Assembly (NCBI GenBank): GCA_036346205.1
Contig: JARFJB010001974.1
Coordinates: 2,015,776-2,079,775 of the forward strand
DNA length: 64,000 bases
Source of the DNA: Vesta saturnalis
Lineage: Eukaryota; Arthropoda; Insecta; Coleoptera; Lampyridae
Direction: 5' to 3'
Part shown: positions 24,583-34,140 of the stretch, piece by piece
How the letters are laid out: each line of letters starts with the position of its first letter
Numbering within the stretch: position 1 is the stretch's first letter
Notes under the pieces: model-generated
Databases searched by the model: none
The model's input: the letters and a program-made list of their open reading frames with translations, nothing else
Told to the model about the DNA's origin: nothing
Made by a program: the position numbers and the translations under genes

Positions 24583-24646
24583 TTAAAAAATAAAGACTTT
24601 AAGTGTTGTGAATGTGGTGTTCTGTTTCAAGTTAAAGAGCTGTAGA
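24583..24646 (+). other. 3'-end-like segment with AATAAA, copy 1
   Basis: ATTAAAAAATAAAGACTTTA, followed by AGTGTTGTGAATG and GTTAAAGAGC, matches in the same orientation the segment at 40,092-40,153 next to the right arm. It has a poly(A)-signal hexamer at 24,589 and follows a stop codon closely, so it may be a shared 3' untranslated end of two genes of the giant element. Confidence 0.45.
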
Positions 24647-24730
24647 TTTCACCAGCTACCTCCACCATTTGCTTTAAATTTCAAGGTCACACCATATTAC
24701 AATTCAAAAAAATAATTTTCAAGGTCCCAA

Positions 24731-24771
24731 TCCTGTCCGATCCTGTCCGATCTTATCCGATCTTATCCATA
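24731..24771 (+). repeat. Four-unit 10-bp repeat
   Basis: Two copies of GATCCTGTCC are followed by two of GATCTTATCC, a small tandem repeat with a shared derived change in the last two units. Confidence 0.85.
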
Positions 24772-25063
24772 CTTTAACCCCGAATGCAACTGGTGCATCT
24801 ATATAAGGAGAATGCAATCATGATGAATAATTTTACGGTAAACCTAAAGTGCTGTGAAGAGTAAGTTATAAATAGATGTCTGACACTTGCATCAAAGGGA
24901 AACTTATGCGTCGAATTGTGCGGTTTAATTAAACTACACATGCGTTCTTGCGCATTTAAAATTCTGAAATTGTGTTCCAAGCGATTTTGAAAATTGTGCA
25001 TATGTTTTGCGAGTACTCATAAGTAGTTACGGGGTCACTCTACAGAGACGATTATTGTAATAG

Positions 25064-25493
25064 TTGATGTACAGGGCAAAACATGTATTTACACCAAAAG
25101 AGCTAGCAATATACAATGGAAATCAAGCTGCCCATTTTGTGTTCAAACCACCATTTCCTTGGCACGTCTTAGATGTAGAATTTCAACGACAAGCCATCTG
25201 GTTAATCAATAATCATCACTGCATCAAATGGGGATCTGGATATACCTCTACACACCTCTTTCCACATATACTTCGTGAACTAATATCGGTAACAGATGAT
25301 GTGTACTCTTAATGGGCGAGAAAAAGCCGATTACATTCGAAAAATATTGAGACAGTCAGTTATAGAAATTGAAGAGGAACCAGCTTTACCCAAAATGAAA
25401 ACAACTTGTTTCTTTCATACACAAACCACTTGTAATTGTGCTTTGACGAATGTACACTTTTTATACAATAACTATGTAAGACTATATCAGTAA
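25064..25493 (+). pseudogene. Frameshifted ORF of unknown family with Cys/His-rich C-terminus
   Basis: Frame 1 runs from ATG 25,064 to 25,312 and frame 2 from 25,296 to 25,493. Read across a shift near 25,300 they form one plausible protein of about 140 residues. It has FTPKELAIYNGNQAAHFVFK, PPFPWHVLD, INNHHCIKWGSG, HILRELI, REKADYIRKIL, and a C-terminal FFHTQTTCNCALTNVHFLY with closely spaced His and Cys that could bind metal. This looks like a real protein family, found in a decayed copy. I do not recognise the family and assign no function. It follows the 24.2-24.6 kb ORF pair on the same strand, so both may be gene remnants of one autonomous element. An (AT)n run and AATAAAATG lie just downstream. 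Confidence 0.45.
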
Positions 25494-25499
25494 AAGGTT

Positions 25500-26635
25500 T
25501 ATGAAATGTGTGTGATGATAGGGGTTACAAGTAAAGAGGAAAAGTTTGTAATATTTACAATAAAATGCAATTATATATATATATATATATATATAATTTT
25601 AAGTGTATTATTTCCTCCGATGCAAACTATTTCTATAGTTATACCCCACCCTATCCATCTAGGGTAACAATGTTAAGGAATCAAGTCAAATTTTAGCATT
25701 CCTTGGAGGTAAAATTCTTGGAAATAGCAAATAAGCGTTCCCATTACTGAATTCTAACAATAGAATCAGTTCCTGGAAACAAGAGGGTTGTTGTCTATGC
25801 TAAACGTATATCAAGGTTGCTGTATTGGCTAAATATTACGCTTACAGTATCTGGTTGCGAGGTTGGAAATATTTAAGGTCTCCTAGCAATTTAATTGTCA
25901 AGACCATATGTGTTAACCTACAGGCTATCCCGATATTACCCGACCTCATCCGATCGAAATGCAGTCGAGTCAAGGTGTTAAATTAACCTACAGGACCAAT
26001 TCTAAACGGGTCATGGAAACAAGAAGAATGATGGGGTTGTTGCCTATGCTAATATCAAGGTTCTTGACTAAATTGTAATAAAAAGATTATGCTTACGCGG
26101 GCTCATACTACGGTCCTAACCACCAGGATGATGTAGTTTCCCTAAGAACCGGATTCGGTTCCCAAAGACAGCCGTTTCCTAAAACAGGGGGGGGGGCGTT
26201 AGCCAACACAGGTAGCCGTTGCCCCTCCAGAGCCAAATAGCTCATTAATAGTAGCTGAGGCTAAATTGAACTAGGTCAAAACCACTTATCTTAAAAATCA
26301 AAACATGGAATTTGGTCGTGAGGGGTTAAAGTTTATTGCATCTGCTTAGAAATTCCAATTCGTAGAAATAGGAAGGTTGCATCCAAGTACAATTCTTAGA
26401 AATATGAATGTATGACAAGGTACTGACAGAACTAGTTTTACATTATAGAAAAAGTTGGATAATCCGCTTAAATCACCTACTTTGGGGGAATTTTTTATGG
26501 GCCAAGGTACTGATAGGGGGTAGTTTCTATAAATCCCCTTAAATCACCTACTTTTAGGGGTAAAGGGTAGATTTTCCAATAATTATAGGCACTGAGTCAA
26601 CGAGGCTTATCATCCAGGGGTGCTTTAGATAAATT
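25500..26635. other. Noncoding interior with short direct repeats
   Basis: It includes a short (AT)n run at 25,573-25,594, two diverged direct copies of a phrase GGTTGTTG-CCTATGCTAA-TATCAAGGTT (near 25,783 and 26,040), another ACAGG/GCCGTTTCC repeat piece at 26,160-26,225 with a G10 run, and a duplicated AAATCACCTACTTT phrase near 26,470 and 26,545. No coding frame is recognised. Confidence 0.6.
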
Positions 26636-26639
26636 CTGA

Positions 26640-27245
26640 ACTAATTGATTAATAAAATAAATTTTGTTTTTCTTTATAATTAAAATTACATTGATTGTAA
26701 GAATTGAATAAATTAAAAAGTAAATTATTCATGTTGTTTGAAGATAAATTATTGCAATTATTCATCCTATATGATTAATTGATGAATATGCTAATATGCT
26801 AATTTGATTAAATGCCCATTAATCCTCTTACAATTATTGCCATTAAAATAATAATTATTATAAAAGATTTGAATTTAATATTTAGTATTAACAGAACTAT
26901 AGGGGCAATTTTCTGTCATGTTAATATTAATATACAATTTATTCAATCTAATCCTTCAAGAATTTCTGGAAATCAAAAATGGAACGGGGTTATTCCTATT
27001 TTCATTAGAAGTCTTGAATTTATAATAAAAATAATTAATGATTCTTGATTTATTTTTGATGAAAATCTCGAACTTATTATTAATATGATAATTGCTAATA
27101 GAATTACTGATGATACAATAGTTTGTGTAATAAACTGTTTAATTGAAGATTCAGAAGAAAGTTTATTTTTTCTTGAATTTAAAATTGGAATAATAGATAA
27201 AACATTAATTTCAAGTCCTATTCATATAGCTATTCATGGATAAGA
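26640..27245 (-). pseudogene. ND2: Nuclear mitochondrial copy of ND2 (N-terminal/middle part)
   Basis: Read with the invertebrate mitochondrial code on the minus strand, this contains PFHFWFPEILEG, WINCMLMLTWQKIAPM, then GGLMG, AYSSINHMGWMIAIIYLQTT and IYSILTINV. These are signature blocks of NADH dehydrogenase subunit 2 of respiratory complex I. The beginning near 27,245 reads MNSYMN. Small indels break the frame near 26,770-26,800, and the C-terminal part is missing. TGA-for-Trp and AGA-for-Ser usage show organelle origin. It is the first piece of a long collinear mitochondrial insert. Confidence 0.88.
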
Positions 27246-27319
27246 GGAAATTGAAATCAAGGTTCTATTCTAATAATTAATATTGATAAAAATAAAATTT
27301 GATAAAATTTTTTTATTAC

Positions 27320-27384
27320 AAAGAAAAGAATCTTTATATTTGGGGTATGAACCCAAAAGCTTTATTTAGCTTATCTTTTTATAA
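27320..27384 (-). pseudogene. trnM: Mitochondrial trnM copy
   Basis: The minus strand reads AAAGATAAGCTAAATAAAGC, then TTTTGGGTTCATACCCCAAA with a CAT anticodon, then AATATAAAGATTCTTTT. It lies directly before the ND2 copy as in insect mitochondria. Confidence 0.85.
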
Positions 27385-27450
27385 ATTAGTATAAGATGTA
27401 CATGAATTTTTGATGTTCACAGGAATGGTTTAATTCTATTATTTATAATG
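27382..27450 (+). pseudogene. trnQ: Mitochondrial trnQ copy
   Basis: TAAATTAGTATAAGATGTAC, then the anticodon arm with TTTTTGATG (TTG anticodon), then AATGGTTTAATTCTATT. The orientation is opposite to trnM and trnI, as in the ancestral insect I-Q-M cluster. Confidence 0.8.
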
Positions 27451-27508
27451 AAGGTAAAATTTTACATTTTTATTATATCATAATAATCCTTTTGTCAGGC
27501 ACTTCATT
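27447..27508 (-). pseudogene. trnI: Mitochondrial trnI copy
   Basis: The minus strand reads TGCCTGACAAAAGGATTATT, then TGATATAAT (GAT anticodon), closing with TTTACCTTCAT. It completes the I-Q-M cluster next to the control region. Confidence 0.78.
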
Positions 27509-27509
27509 T

Positions 27510-27786
27510 GTTTTTGTTTTTAATGTATTTGAATTGTTAAAATTAATAATATTTAAATCACTTAAATTTTTTTAGTTAATTAATTTTAGCATCCAATTTA
27601 AATTCAAGGCCAAAAAATCACAGGTGAATATGGGTAGGTACAGAATTTGTAGTTATTTGGAGAAAAAAAAGTGGTTGATTTTATTTTTTAACCTCAATAA
27701 AAATTTACTTATTATATGTAACTAATTTTAATGCTATATACCATAACTTATTTATATAAATATTTTATTATTTATAAAGTTTTATA

Positions 27787-27850
<64 letters not shown>
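27510..27850. other. Probable mitochondrial control-region remnant ending in (AT)n
   Basis: Very AT-rich noncoding DNA lies between trnI and the inserted LTR-like repeat. Position argues for control region; sequence alone does not prove it. 27,793-27,850 is a pure (AT)n microsatellite at the junction. Confidence 0.5.
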
Positions 27851-27853
<3 letters not shown>

Positions 27854-29298
27854 AACGTGCCAATTCTTGTCTGTCGTTACCTTAATTTAAATTTAGAACT
27901 TTGTATTATTATCGATAAGTATATTTACATTACCTTAGTATTTTTAAGCATTTCTTTTTTCGTTTAATAATTACATTTTTATATAGCAATATTTTCTCTT
28001 CCGTCTACATAATTACGAACGTCCCTGTATATATTTTAGACATTCAATTTTAGTTCTATGCGCAGCGTAAGTTGAGCATGTTTGAGGCATTTCCTTTTAT
28101 CATGTCGTGCATTTAAGACGTTATCTTTTTTTAAGTTTTGCTTCCCTTTTATAAGGTATGTAAAGGCGTTTAATTACATTTTCTATATATTATATTTAAT
28201 AGGGAATTAGAAACAAGGAATAACACTAGGGAATCAGAATAAGAATAATGAATAAGAATACCGTTTATCTTAAGGAAACGTTTTTATTTTGGTAAATTTA
28301 CGTATCATTGAGTGGCGTGGGTATGACGTCACGAACTTAACTTGGCAGATTAATGCAATGTCATCTTTATGAATATAAATGGAGATACCTTTGTTTTGCA
28401 TCAATCACATATGCTGTTATACATATTCTGCGTTCGAATCTGCGTTCGTTATATCTTCAGTTGTTGTAGGGTCAACAACATTTGGTGCCAATATTTGAAT
28501 GTTACCAAATGCTACTGTACGTCTATTTTTTATGTTGAAGACATAGGAAAGTTATAGTGCCTTCCCTTACGTTTATGTTTCGTCTATTTGTACGTTAATT
28601 ACAAATGGAAATTACCTTACATTATCGTATATTTGTCTTGGAATTGGAAATGAAAATTCTCAAGCTACAGTTCGTTTAAGACGAGATTAAAATATTTGTT
28701 TTGTACAAGTAAGTACTTATCCTTTTAGTGCAGTTAAGTAAATAACAAATCGGTTTGTGTTATTTTGATACGGTTAAAAAAAAGGAACAGTTGAGTCCTG
28801 CTCCTGAAATAAAAACATTTGAGTTCATAACCTATCACAACTGTAATTTGTTGACATGGGTCAATACACATTTCATTATTGAATAGACTGCATTTTGAAT
28901 TCTAAGTATACATAGATTGTAAGCTTATCTACAGTGTTTAATTTAGTGATTTTAAGATTGTAAGGCAGTACAAGAAGTATCGTTTTAGTTATTTTATTCT
29001 GATTTCATCAGACATTTTGCTTTATTAAATATACATATAAATACAGATGTTCAGATTACCTATTATGTTCTTAGATACAACCTTTCTCAATTTTTGTTGT
29101 ATTTTATTTATTAAACCTAGAAATTGAGTGGTGCCCAATTAAAACAAATGCTAACACTGATTATATCTATGAAAATATCTCTGCTTTCCTCACACCTGAT
29201 GAACGAGTTCTCATATTCAGTAAGTTTTATAAATTTGTACCTCACTGAGCTAGACCGTGGTGCGATTTACCTTTCTGATATAACATCACCACCATCAA

Positions 29299-29305
<7 letters not shown>
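27851..29305 (+). repeat. LTR-like dispersed repeat, copy 2, inside the mitochondrial insert
   Basis: Starts TGTAACGTGCCA and aligns throughout with 17,551-18,770. It has a conserved TATA box at 28,374 (TATAAATGGAGATACC) and an initiator-like TCAGTTGT near 28,458. It sits between (AT)n tracts at 27,793-27,850 and 29,306-29,354, so it appears to have inserted in AT-repeat DNA of the former control region. There is no coding capacity; solo LTR is the likeliest reading. Confidence 0.68.
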
Positions 29306-29356
<51 letters not shown>

Positions 29357-29640
29357 TGGACATAGGGAATTCCCATGTTAAAATAAACTATTGTAAATAT
29401 TTTCTCCTTTAATTATTTTACAGTAAATTGCCAGAGTAATGCCATTCAATAAATTTTACTTTTTCTTCAATGGTGTAATAATTCATTTTTATAAACAAAT
29501 TTTTTTAAAAAGTAATAATCTGTCCCAAATAAAGTTTTAATGATGAATGAATTGTTTTTGAACAATGAATAATTTACAATGACAATTAATAATTATTGTT
29601 AGCAAAGCAACCTTGACCAGTTACGAAAAAGCCCTTAAAT
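29306..29640. other. (AT)n tract and probable control-region remnant
   Basis: 29,306-29,354 is (AT)n. The remainder is noncoding AT-rich DNA between the LTR-like repeat and the 12S copy. I see no other feature. Confidence 0.5.
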
Positions 29641-30617
29641 AAATAAAATTAAATTTTTCATTTATTTTGGATTATTTTTATTTAAAAATTTAATTTAATG
29701 ATTTATACCATTTTATTAATAATAAATTTGGTTATTAAGTAATTTTCTAAAATAGTAAAATTTAATTTATTAATAATTTATTTATTATTTAATTATTTTT
29801 AATTGATTAATTTATTTAAATTAGAATTAATTAAATTTAAATTTAAGAATAGTTTATTTTGGGGAATAATTTATTTAAATTTATAATTCAATTTGTATTA
29901 AATTTATTATTTAAAATGAATTTACGGGTAGAATTTTAATTAAAAGTTTTTTTTTTCAGTATTTAACATTGAAAATTTATGAATATATGTTTCAGTATAT
30001 TTTAATAAATCTAATAAAATTTGTGCCAGCAATTGCGGTTATACAAATAGATTAATTGAATATTTTTGGTTTTAAATTTTAATTTAATTACATTTGATAT
30101 TTGAATTTTTAGGTGAAATTTAAATTTGAATATTAATTATTATAATAATTTTAAATTCATTAAAATTAAAATATAAACTAGGATTAGATACCCTATTATA
30201 TTAATTGTAAATTATTAAACCAGATTAGTATTTGTTGTTCATGGAAATTAAAAAATTTGGCGGTATTTTAGTCAGTTCAGTTCTATAATTAATATTCCAC
30301 AATAAGTTCCACTTTTATTAATTAAGTTTGTATATCGTTGTTTAAGAATTTTTTTTAAGAATTTAAATTTTCAAGGTTTATAATGATAAATTATTTCAAA
30401 TCAAGGTGCAGTTTATATAAAAGTAGAAATGGGTTATAATAATTTTATTGTTAGAAAATAATTTCAAATTTTTATTTGAAATTGGATTTGATAGTAATAT
30501 AAAAAATTTATTTTATATGATAAATGCTCTAAAGTATGTACATATTGCCCGTCACTCTCATTTAAATTGAGATAAGTCGTAACCTAGTAGATGTGCTGGA
30601 AAGTGTATCCAGAATTA
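29640..30617 (+). pseudogene. rrnS: Mitochondrial 12S rRNA copy
   Basis: Conserved small-subunit rRNA blocks occur in order: GTGCCAGCAATTGCGGTTAT near 30,022, AAACTAGGATTAGATACCCT near 30,175, GGCGGTATTTTAGTC near 30,260, GTACATATTGCCCGTCACTC near 30,537, and GATAAGTCGTAACCTAGTAG with CTGGAAAGTGTAT near 30,572. The 5' start is uncertain. The copy is near full length and little damaged. Confidence 0.92.
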
Positions 30618-30618
30618 C

Positions 30619-30685
30619 CAAATCAAAGTTTAGGATAAGTTTATTATTTACATTCAAAAGATTACTGTTTTATACAGTTAATTTG
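30619..30685 (+). pseudogene. trnV: Mitochondrial trnV copy
   Basis: CAAATCAAAG at the 5' end pairs with CAGTTAATTTG-type sequence at the 3' end. The anticodon loop contains TTTACAT (TAC anticodon). It lies between 12S and 16S as in insects. Confidence 0.83.
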
Positions 30686-31388
30686 AATTAATTAAATTAT
30701 TTTTATTTTTTAATAAAAATATTTTTATTTTATTAATTATTAAGAACATTTTTCTTTTATTATTTTATTATTTTATTTGTATCAGGGTTGATTAAATTGA
30801 AATTATTTAAATGATTTTCTCGAATTTAAAAGGACTAATTAATCATTTATTTATTTGTGATATAATATTTTAAAATAATTAATTTGAAATGAAATTTTAT
30901 TCGTTTTTAAGTATATCTAGTTTTTTAAGAAAAGAATTTAATTCTATTATTATTTATTTAAGAATTAATTTTTAATTTTTAAGTTTTAATATTAAATATT
31001 TAATGGGATGAGCTTCTATTTGAAATTAAAAAAATATTAATATATCTATATTTTGTATAATTTTAATTATTAATCATGATAATAATTTAATAGTTATTTA
31101 TTATTTAATTATTAATTTATATTAATTTTAAATTGTTTATTAAAAATTAATTTTATATTTTTTATTATTAGTTATTATGATTAAATTAGTAAATTTGTTT
31201 TTAAAGATAAAAATTTTTTTAGATTATAAAAAGGAATTCGACAAATTAATTTTCTGCCTGTGTATTAAAACATGTCCTTTTGAGAATAATTTAAGGTCTA
31301 ATCTGCTCAGTGATAATTAAATAGCCGCAGTATTTTAACTGTGCAAAGGTAGCATAATAAATAGTTTTTTAATTGAAATCTTGAATGA
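30686..31388 (+). pseudogene. rrnL: Mitochondrial 16S rRNA copy, 3'-truncated
   Basis: The large-subunit blocks TAATTTAAGGTCTAATCTGC, AAATAGCCGCAGTATTTTAA, CTGTGCAAAGGTAGCATAAT and GTTTTTTAATTGAAATCTTG are present at 31,290-31,385. The molecule then stops abruptly and continues in frame into ND1 sequence, so the 3' domain, trnL1 and most of ND1 have been deleted. Confidence 0.9.
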
Positions 31389-31679
31389 ATATGGAAGAGG
31401 GGGATTTGCTATGATTTTTATGGCTGAATATTCAAGAATTTTGTTTATGAGAATAATATTTGTTTTTATTTTTTTTTTTTTTTGGTAGATTATTTTTTAA
31501 TTTTTTTTTGTTTTGTTTTATTTATTTCTTTTATATTTATTTGAACTCGGGGGACTTTACCTCATTTTCGATATGACAAGCTTATATACTGAGCTTGAAA
31601 AAGATTTTTACCTATTTCTTTAAATTTTTTAATGTTTTATTTAGGATTGAAGTTGTTTACTTTTGTTCAAATTATTTAG
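31389..31679 (+). pseudogene. ND1: Mitochondrial ND1 copy, C-terminal part
   Basis: From the 16S junction the frame reads EYGSGGFAMMFMAEYSSILF, then a poly-T-disturbed membrane segment, then FIWTRGTLPRFRYDKLMYSA followed by WKSFLPISLNFLMF and a stop TAG at 31,677. These are C-terminal blocks of NADH dehydrogenase subunit 1, a membrane subunit of complex I. The N-terminal two-thirds is missing. Confidence 0.87.
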
Positions 31680-31694
31680 TTAATTAATTATAGT

Positions 31695-31765
31695 AAAGTT
31701 AATAAAGTAAATTAACTCTTTATTATATTTTCAAAATATATACTTAAACAAGTTTATTAACTTAA
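31695..31765 (-). pseudogene. trnS2: Mitochondrial trnS2 (UCN) copy
   Basis: The minus strand starts AGTTAATAAACTTG, has TATATTTTGAAAATATA as anticodon arm (TGA anticodon) and ends TTTATTAACTTT, closing the acceptor stem. Its place between ND1 and CytB is the normal insect order. Confidence 0.82.
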
Positions 31766-31812
31766 TTGAATATAATTTTATCTCATAATTTTGATATTAA
31801 AAGTATAAGAGG

Positions 31813-33968
31813 TTTGGAAGAAAATAAAGGCAGTGTCTGGCAAAATTAAACCCTTACCGTCTCTGAAGTTACAAGAGAATGGTGTCATAATAACTGAACC
31901 AAAGCATCTGAGCGAAAAATTTGCGAAACACTATGAAAGTGTTGGTTCTGCAGATAATTACCATGAGCCCTTTAAAAGTAGCAGAAATACTAGGGAAGTA
32001 AGTTTTGCAGTTACAGAACACCTAAACAGTGCTTATAACGATTTGTTTGTTATGGAAGATTTACTAATAGAGCTGAAAAACGTAAAAGAAACTTCTCCAG
32101 GGATTGACAATATTGCTTATGCAATGATTAAAAACCTGCCACAAGAGGCCCTAGAGGATCTACTTTATATATAATAGAATATGGAATGAGGGGCAATACC
32201 CAAAATGTTGGAAAACGTCAATCATCATTCCAATATTAAAAGAGATAAGGACCCCCTAGAACCCTTTAGTTATCGTCCGATTTCACTGACAAGTTGCATG
32301 GGAAAAGTACTGGAGAGGATGGTCAACAAGAGGCTCGTGACATATTTGGAGAAGAATAGGTTGCTTGACAAATATCAAACAGGGTTCAGGCAAGGATACT
32401 CTACTAGAGACAATGTAGCATATTTAGCCACAACAATACAAGAAGTATTCAATAAAAGACACCACTGCACAGCGTTGTTCTTTGATTTGGAGAAGGCATA
32501 TGACCTTGTATGGAAATATGGAATCCTAGAAAAAATATATAGATGGGAGGTACGGGGAAATATGTTTAATTTTATTAAATCGTTCCTATCAGAAAGAAGG
32601 TTTTGTGTACGTGTAGGGAATTGTCTTTCCAAAAAGTACGACTTAGATATAGGCATACCACAGGGATCTCCAATCAGTGTAACCCTATTCCTAATCGCCG
32701 TTAATAGTCTAACAAGTACACTACATCCCTCAGTAAGTCATTGTATGTACGTAGACGATTTAGTAGTATTCGCCCATTGCGAGGGAGACAAAACACACGA
32801 CGCAACACTGCAAAACGCTGTGGACTCTATAGTAAGAGAAGCAGAATCAGTGGGGTTTAAAATATCACCAACAAAAACAGTATGTATACACTTTTGCAAA
32901 TTGAGACATCTACACCAACCACCAAACCTCACTTTAAAGGAAAATAGCATCAAGTGTGTAACACAACATACATTTCTGGGAGTGATATTGGACAAATCTT
33001 TATCGTGGAAACCACACATAGATACAATTTCCAGAAAGGCTCGTAATTCTCTGAATGTGTTAAAGTGTTTGACAAATTGTAACTGGGGAGCTGACAGAGA
33101 AGTCCTTCTACGCGTATATAAAGCATTAATATTGTCGATTCTGGACTATGCGTCCGTTATATATGGCTCTGCGGCCAAAAGTAATCTACAAAAATTAGAC
33201 ATTCTTCAAAATGCATGTGTACGATACGCGATAGGCGCTTTCCCGACTACTCCAATTAGTAGTCTCTGTGTTGAAGCGGGAATTCTACCACTAACATACA
33301 GAAGGATTTGGTTGCTAATGAAATATGCAACAACAATACAGAATCAACCTGATCATTATATGAACGAGATTTTATTCAAACGCCGAGTTGAGGTCACAAA
33401 AAAATTAAACCAACCTATATACGATCGGATAAAGGAGGCTAAGCAAACGTTAAGTATACAAAATCACTTCAAACCGAAAGAAAGCAGAATAAAACAAAAA
33501 TTATGGGCTGTATGGCAACAAGAATGGGAAAAAGAAAACAGGTTCTTAAAAACATTTATACCCATAGCCCAAGAAAGAAAACCATTTCCTCATATGACAA
33601 GACGAAACAGTGTTATATTAACACGCCTCAGATTGGGTCACACGAAACTTACCCACACATATATACTTAATAACTTAGATCAGCCATTATGTGATAAATG
33701 CAAAGTAGTACTAACTATAAAACATATTTTAGAATCGTGTGATAAATACAAAGATATCAGAACCAGATTGGGTATAACTAACGGCATAGAAAACGATATG
33801 AAACTAGAACAAGGTAAATTGTGCAGAATATTTAGTTTACTACAGGAGACAGAGCTATTAAAACAACTATAAAGTGACAAAAGCGCCATATTGTAGACTA
33901 TAATAACAGCATCAGTATAAAAGGCAAATAACCTAGAAGTTGATGCCTTCCGAAAAAAAAAAAAAAAA
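31813..33968 (+). mobile_element. LINE A (I/Jockey-like non-LTR retrotransposon), 5'-truncated
   Basis: The element is flanked by an exact target-site duplication, AAGTATAAGAGG (31,801-31,812 and 33,969-33,980). It ends in a poly(A) run at 33,952-33,970 after GAAGTTGATGCC. It interrupts the mitochondrial insert between trnS2 and CytB. The 5' end lacks ORF1 and endonuclease: a 114-codon frame (31,833-32,174) covering the region before the RT, then a short shift, then the RT ORF. The clean duplication and tail show insertion after the mitochondrial DNA reached the nucleus. Confidence 0.92.
32205..33872 (+). CDS. LINE A reverse transcriptase (ORF2, 3' part)
   Basis: A 555-codon open frame carries LINE reverse-transcriptase blocks in order: YRPISLTSCMGKVLERMVNK (about residue 22), TALFFDLEKAYDLVW (about 88), GIPQGSPISVTLFLIAVN (about 150), catalytic YVDD (about 184-187) and FLGVILDKSLSW (about 255). 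The C-terminus has RLRLGHTKLTH followed by a Cys/His knuckle (CDKCKVVLTIKHILESC). The RNase H domain that many I-clade elements have between RT and the knuckle is absent. The first ATG lies after the true domain start; a shift at 32,170-32,205 separates it from the upstream frame, so the copy is probably inactive though the RT core is intact. Confidence 0.9.
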   Translation: MLENVNHHSNIKRDKDPLEPFSYRPISLTSCMGKVLERMVNKRLVTYLEKNRLLDKYQTGFRQGYSTRDNVAYLATTIQEVFNKRHHCTALFFDLEKAYDLVWKYGILEKIYRWEVRGNMFNFIKSFLSERRFCVRVGNCLSKKYDLDIGIPQGSPISVTLFLIAVNSLTSTLHPSVSHCMYVDDLVVFAHCEGDKTHDATLQNAVDSIVREAESVGFKISPTKTVCIHFCKLRHLHQPPNLTLKENSIKCVTQHTFLGVILDKSLSWKPHIDTISRKARNSLNVLKCLTNCNWGADREVLLRVYKALILSILDYASVIYGSAAKSNLQKLDILQNACVRYAIGAFPTTPISSLCVEAGILPLTYRRIWLLMKYATTIQNQPDHYMNEILFKRRVEVTKKLNQPIYDRIKEAKQTLSIQNHFKPKESRIKQKLWAVWQQEWEKENRFLKTFIPIAQERKPFPHMTRRNSVILTRLRLGHTKLTHTYILNNLDQPLCDKCKVVLTIKHILESCDKYKDIRTRLGITNGIENDMKLEQGKLCRIFSLLQETELLKQL

Positions 33969-33984
33969 AAGTATAAGAGGAAAA

Positions 33985-34120
33985 AATAAGAAATATAACG
34001 TAGTTAACATTTGCCTGTTAAAATGAAAGGATCTTCAACTGTTTAGCTCCAATTCATATTAATATTAAACTAATTGTTAAAAATGAACAAATTAAAATTT
34101 TATTTAATGGATAGAATGAG
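33985..34120 (-). pseudogene. CYTB: Mitochondrial CytB copy, C-terminal end only
   Basis: The minus strand encodes MNWIGAKPVEDPFILTG, then LRYI-like sequence: the C-terminal end of cytochrome b. The rest of CytB and ND6 is missing; after about 34,120 a T-rich stretch leads into ND4L on the plus strand, marking a deletion. Confidence 0.75.
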
Positions 34121-34140
34121 TTTCTTTGTATTTTTTTTTT

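Larger units (their letters stand above)
22303..24730 (+). promoter_or_regulatory. Cluster of CAAGGTCA nuclear-receptor-like half-sites
   Basis: At least 13 exact CAAGGTCA octamers, usually TTCAAGGTCA, lie on the plus strand here, for example at 22,310, 22,414, 22,544, 22,604 and near 22,711, 22,880, 23,305, 23,714, 24,068 and 24,681. Several near-matches (CAAGGCCA, TAAGGTCA, CAAGGTTA) lie among them. YCAAGGYCA is the known extended half-site bound by FTZ-F1/NR5A and ERR receptors. Two GGCCACGTGG palindromes (E-box core CACGTG) lie near 22,323 and 22,371. All copies have one orientation and irregular spacing. Whether this is regulatory or an expanded repeat phrase cannot be decided from sequence. 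Confidence 0.5.

Noticed and set aside
24187..25493. Endogenous viral element call for the unknown ORFs
   Set aside because: The ORFs feel like mobile-element or viral accessory proteins, but I cannot tie them to a named family from sequence alone.
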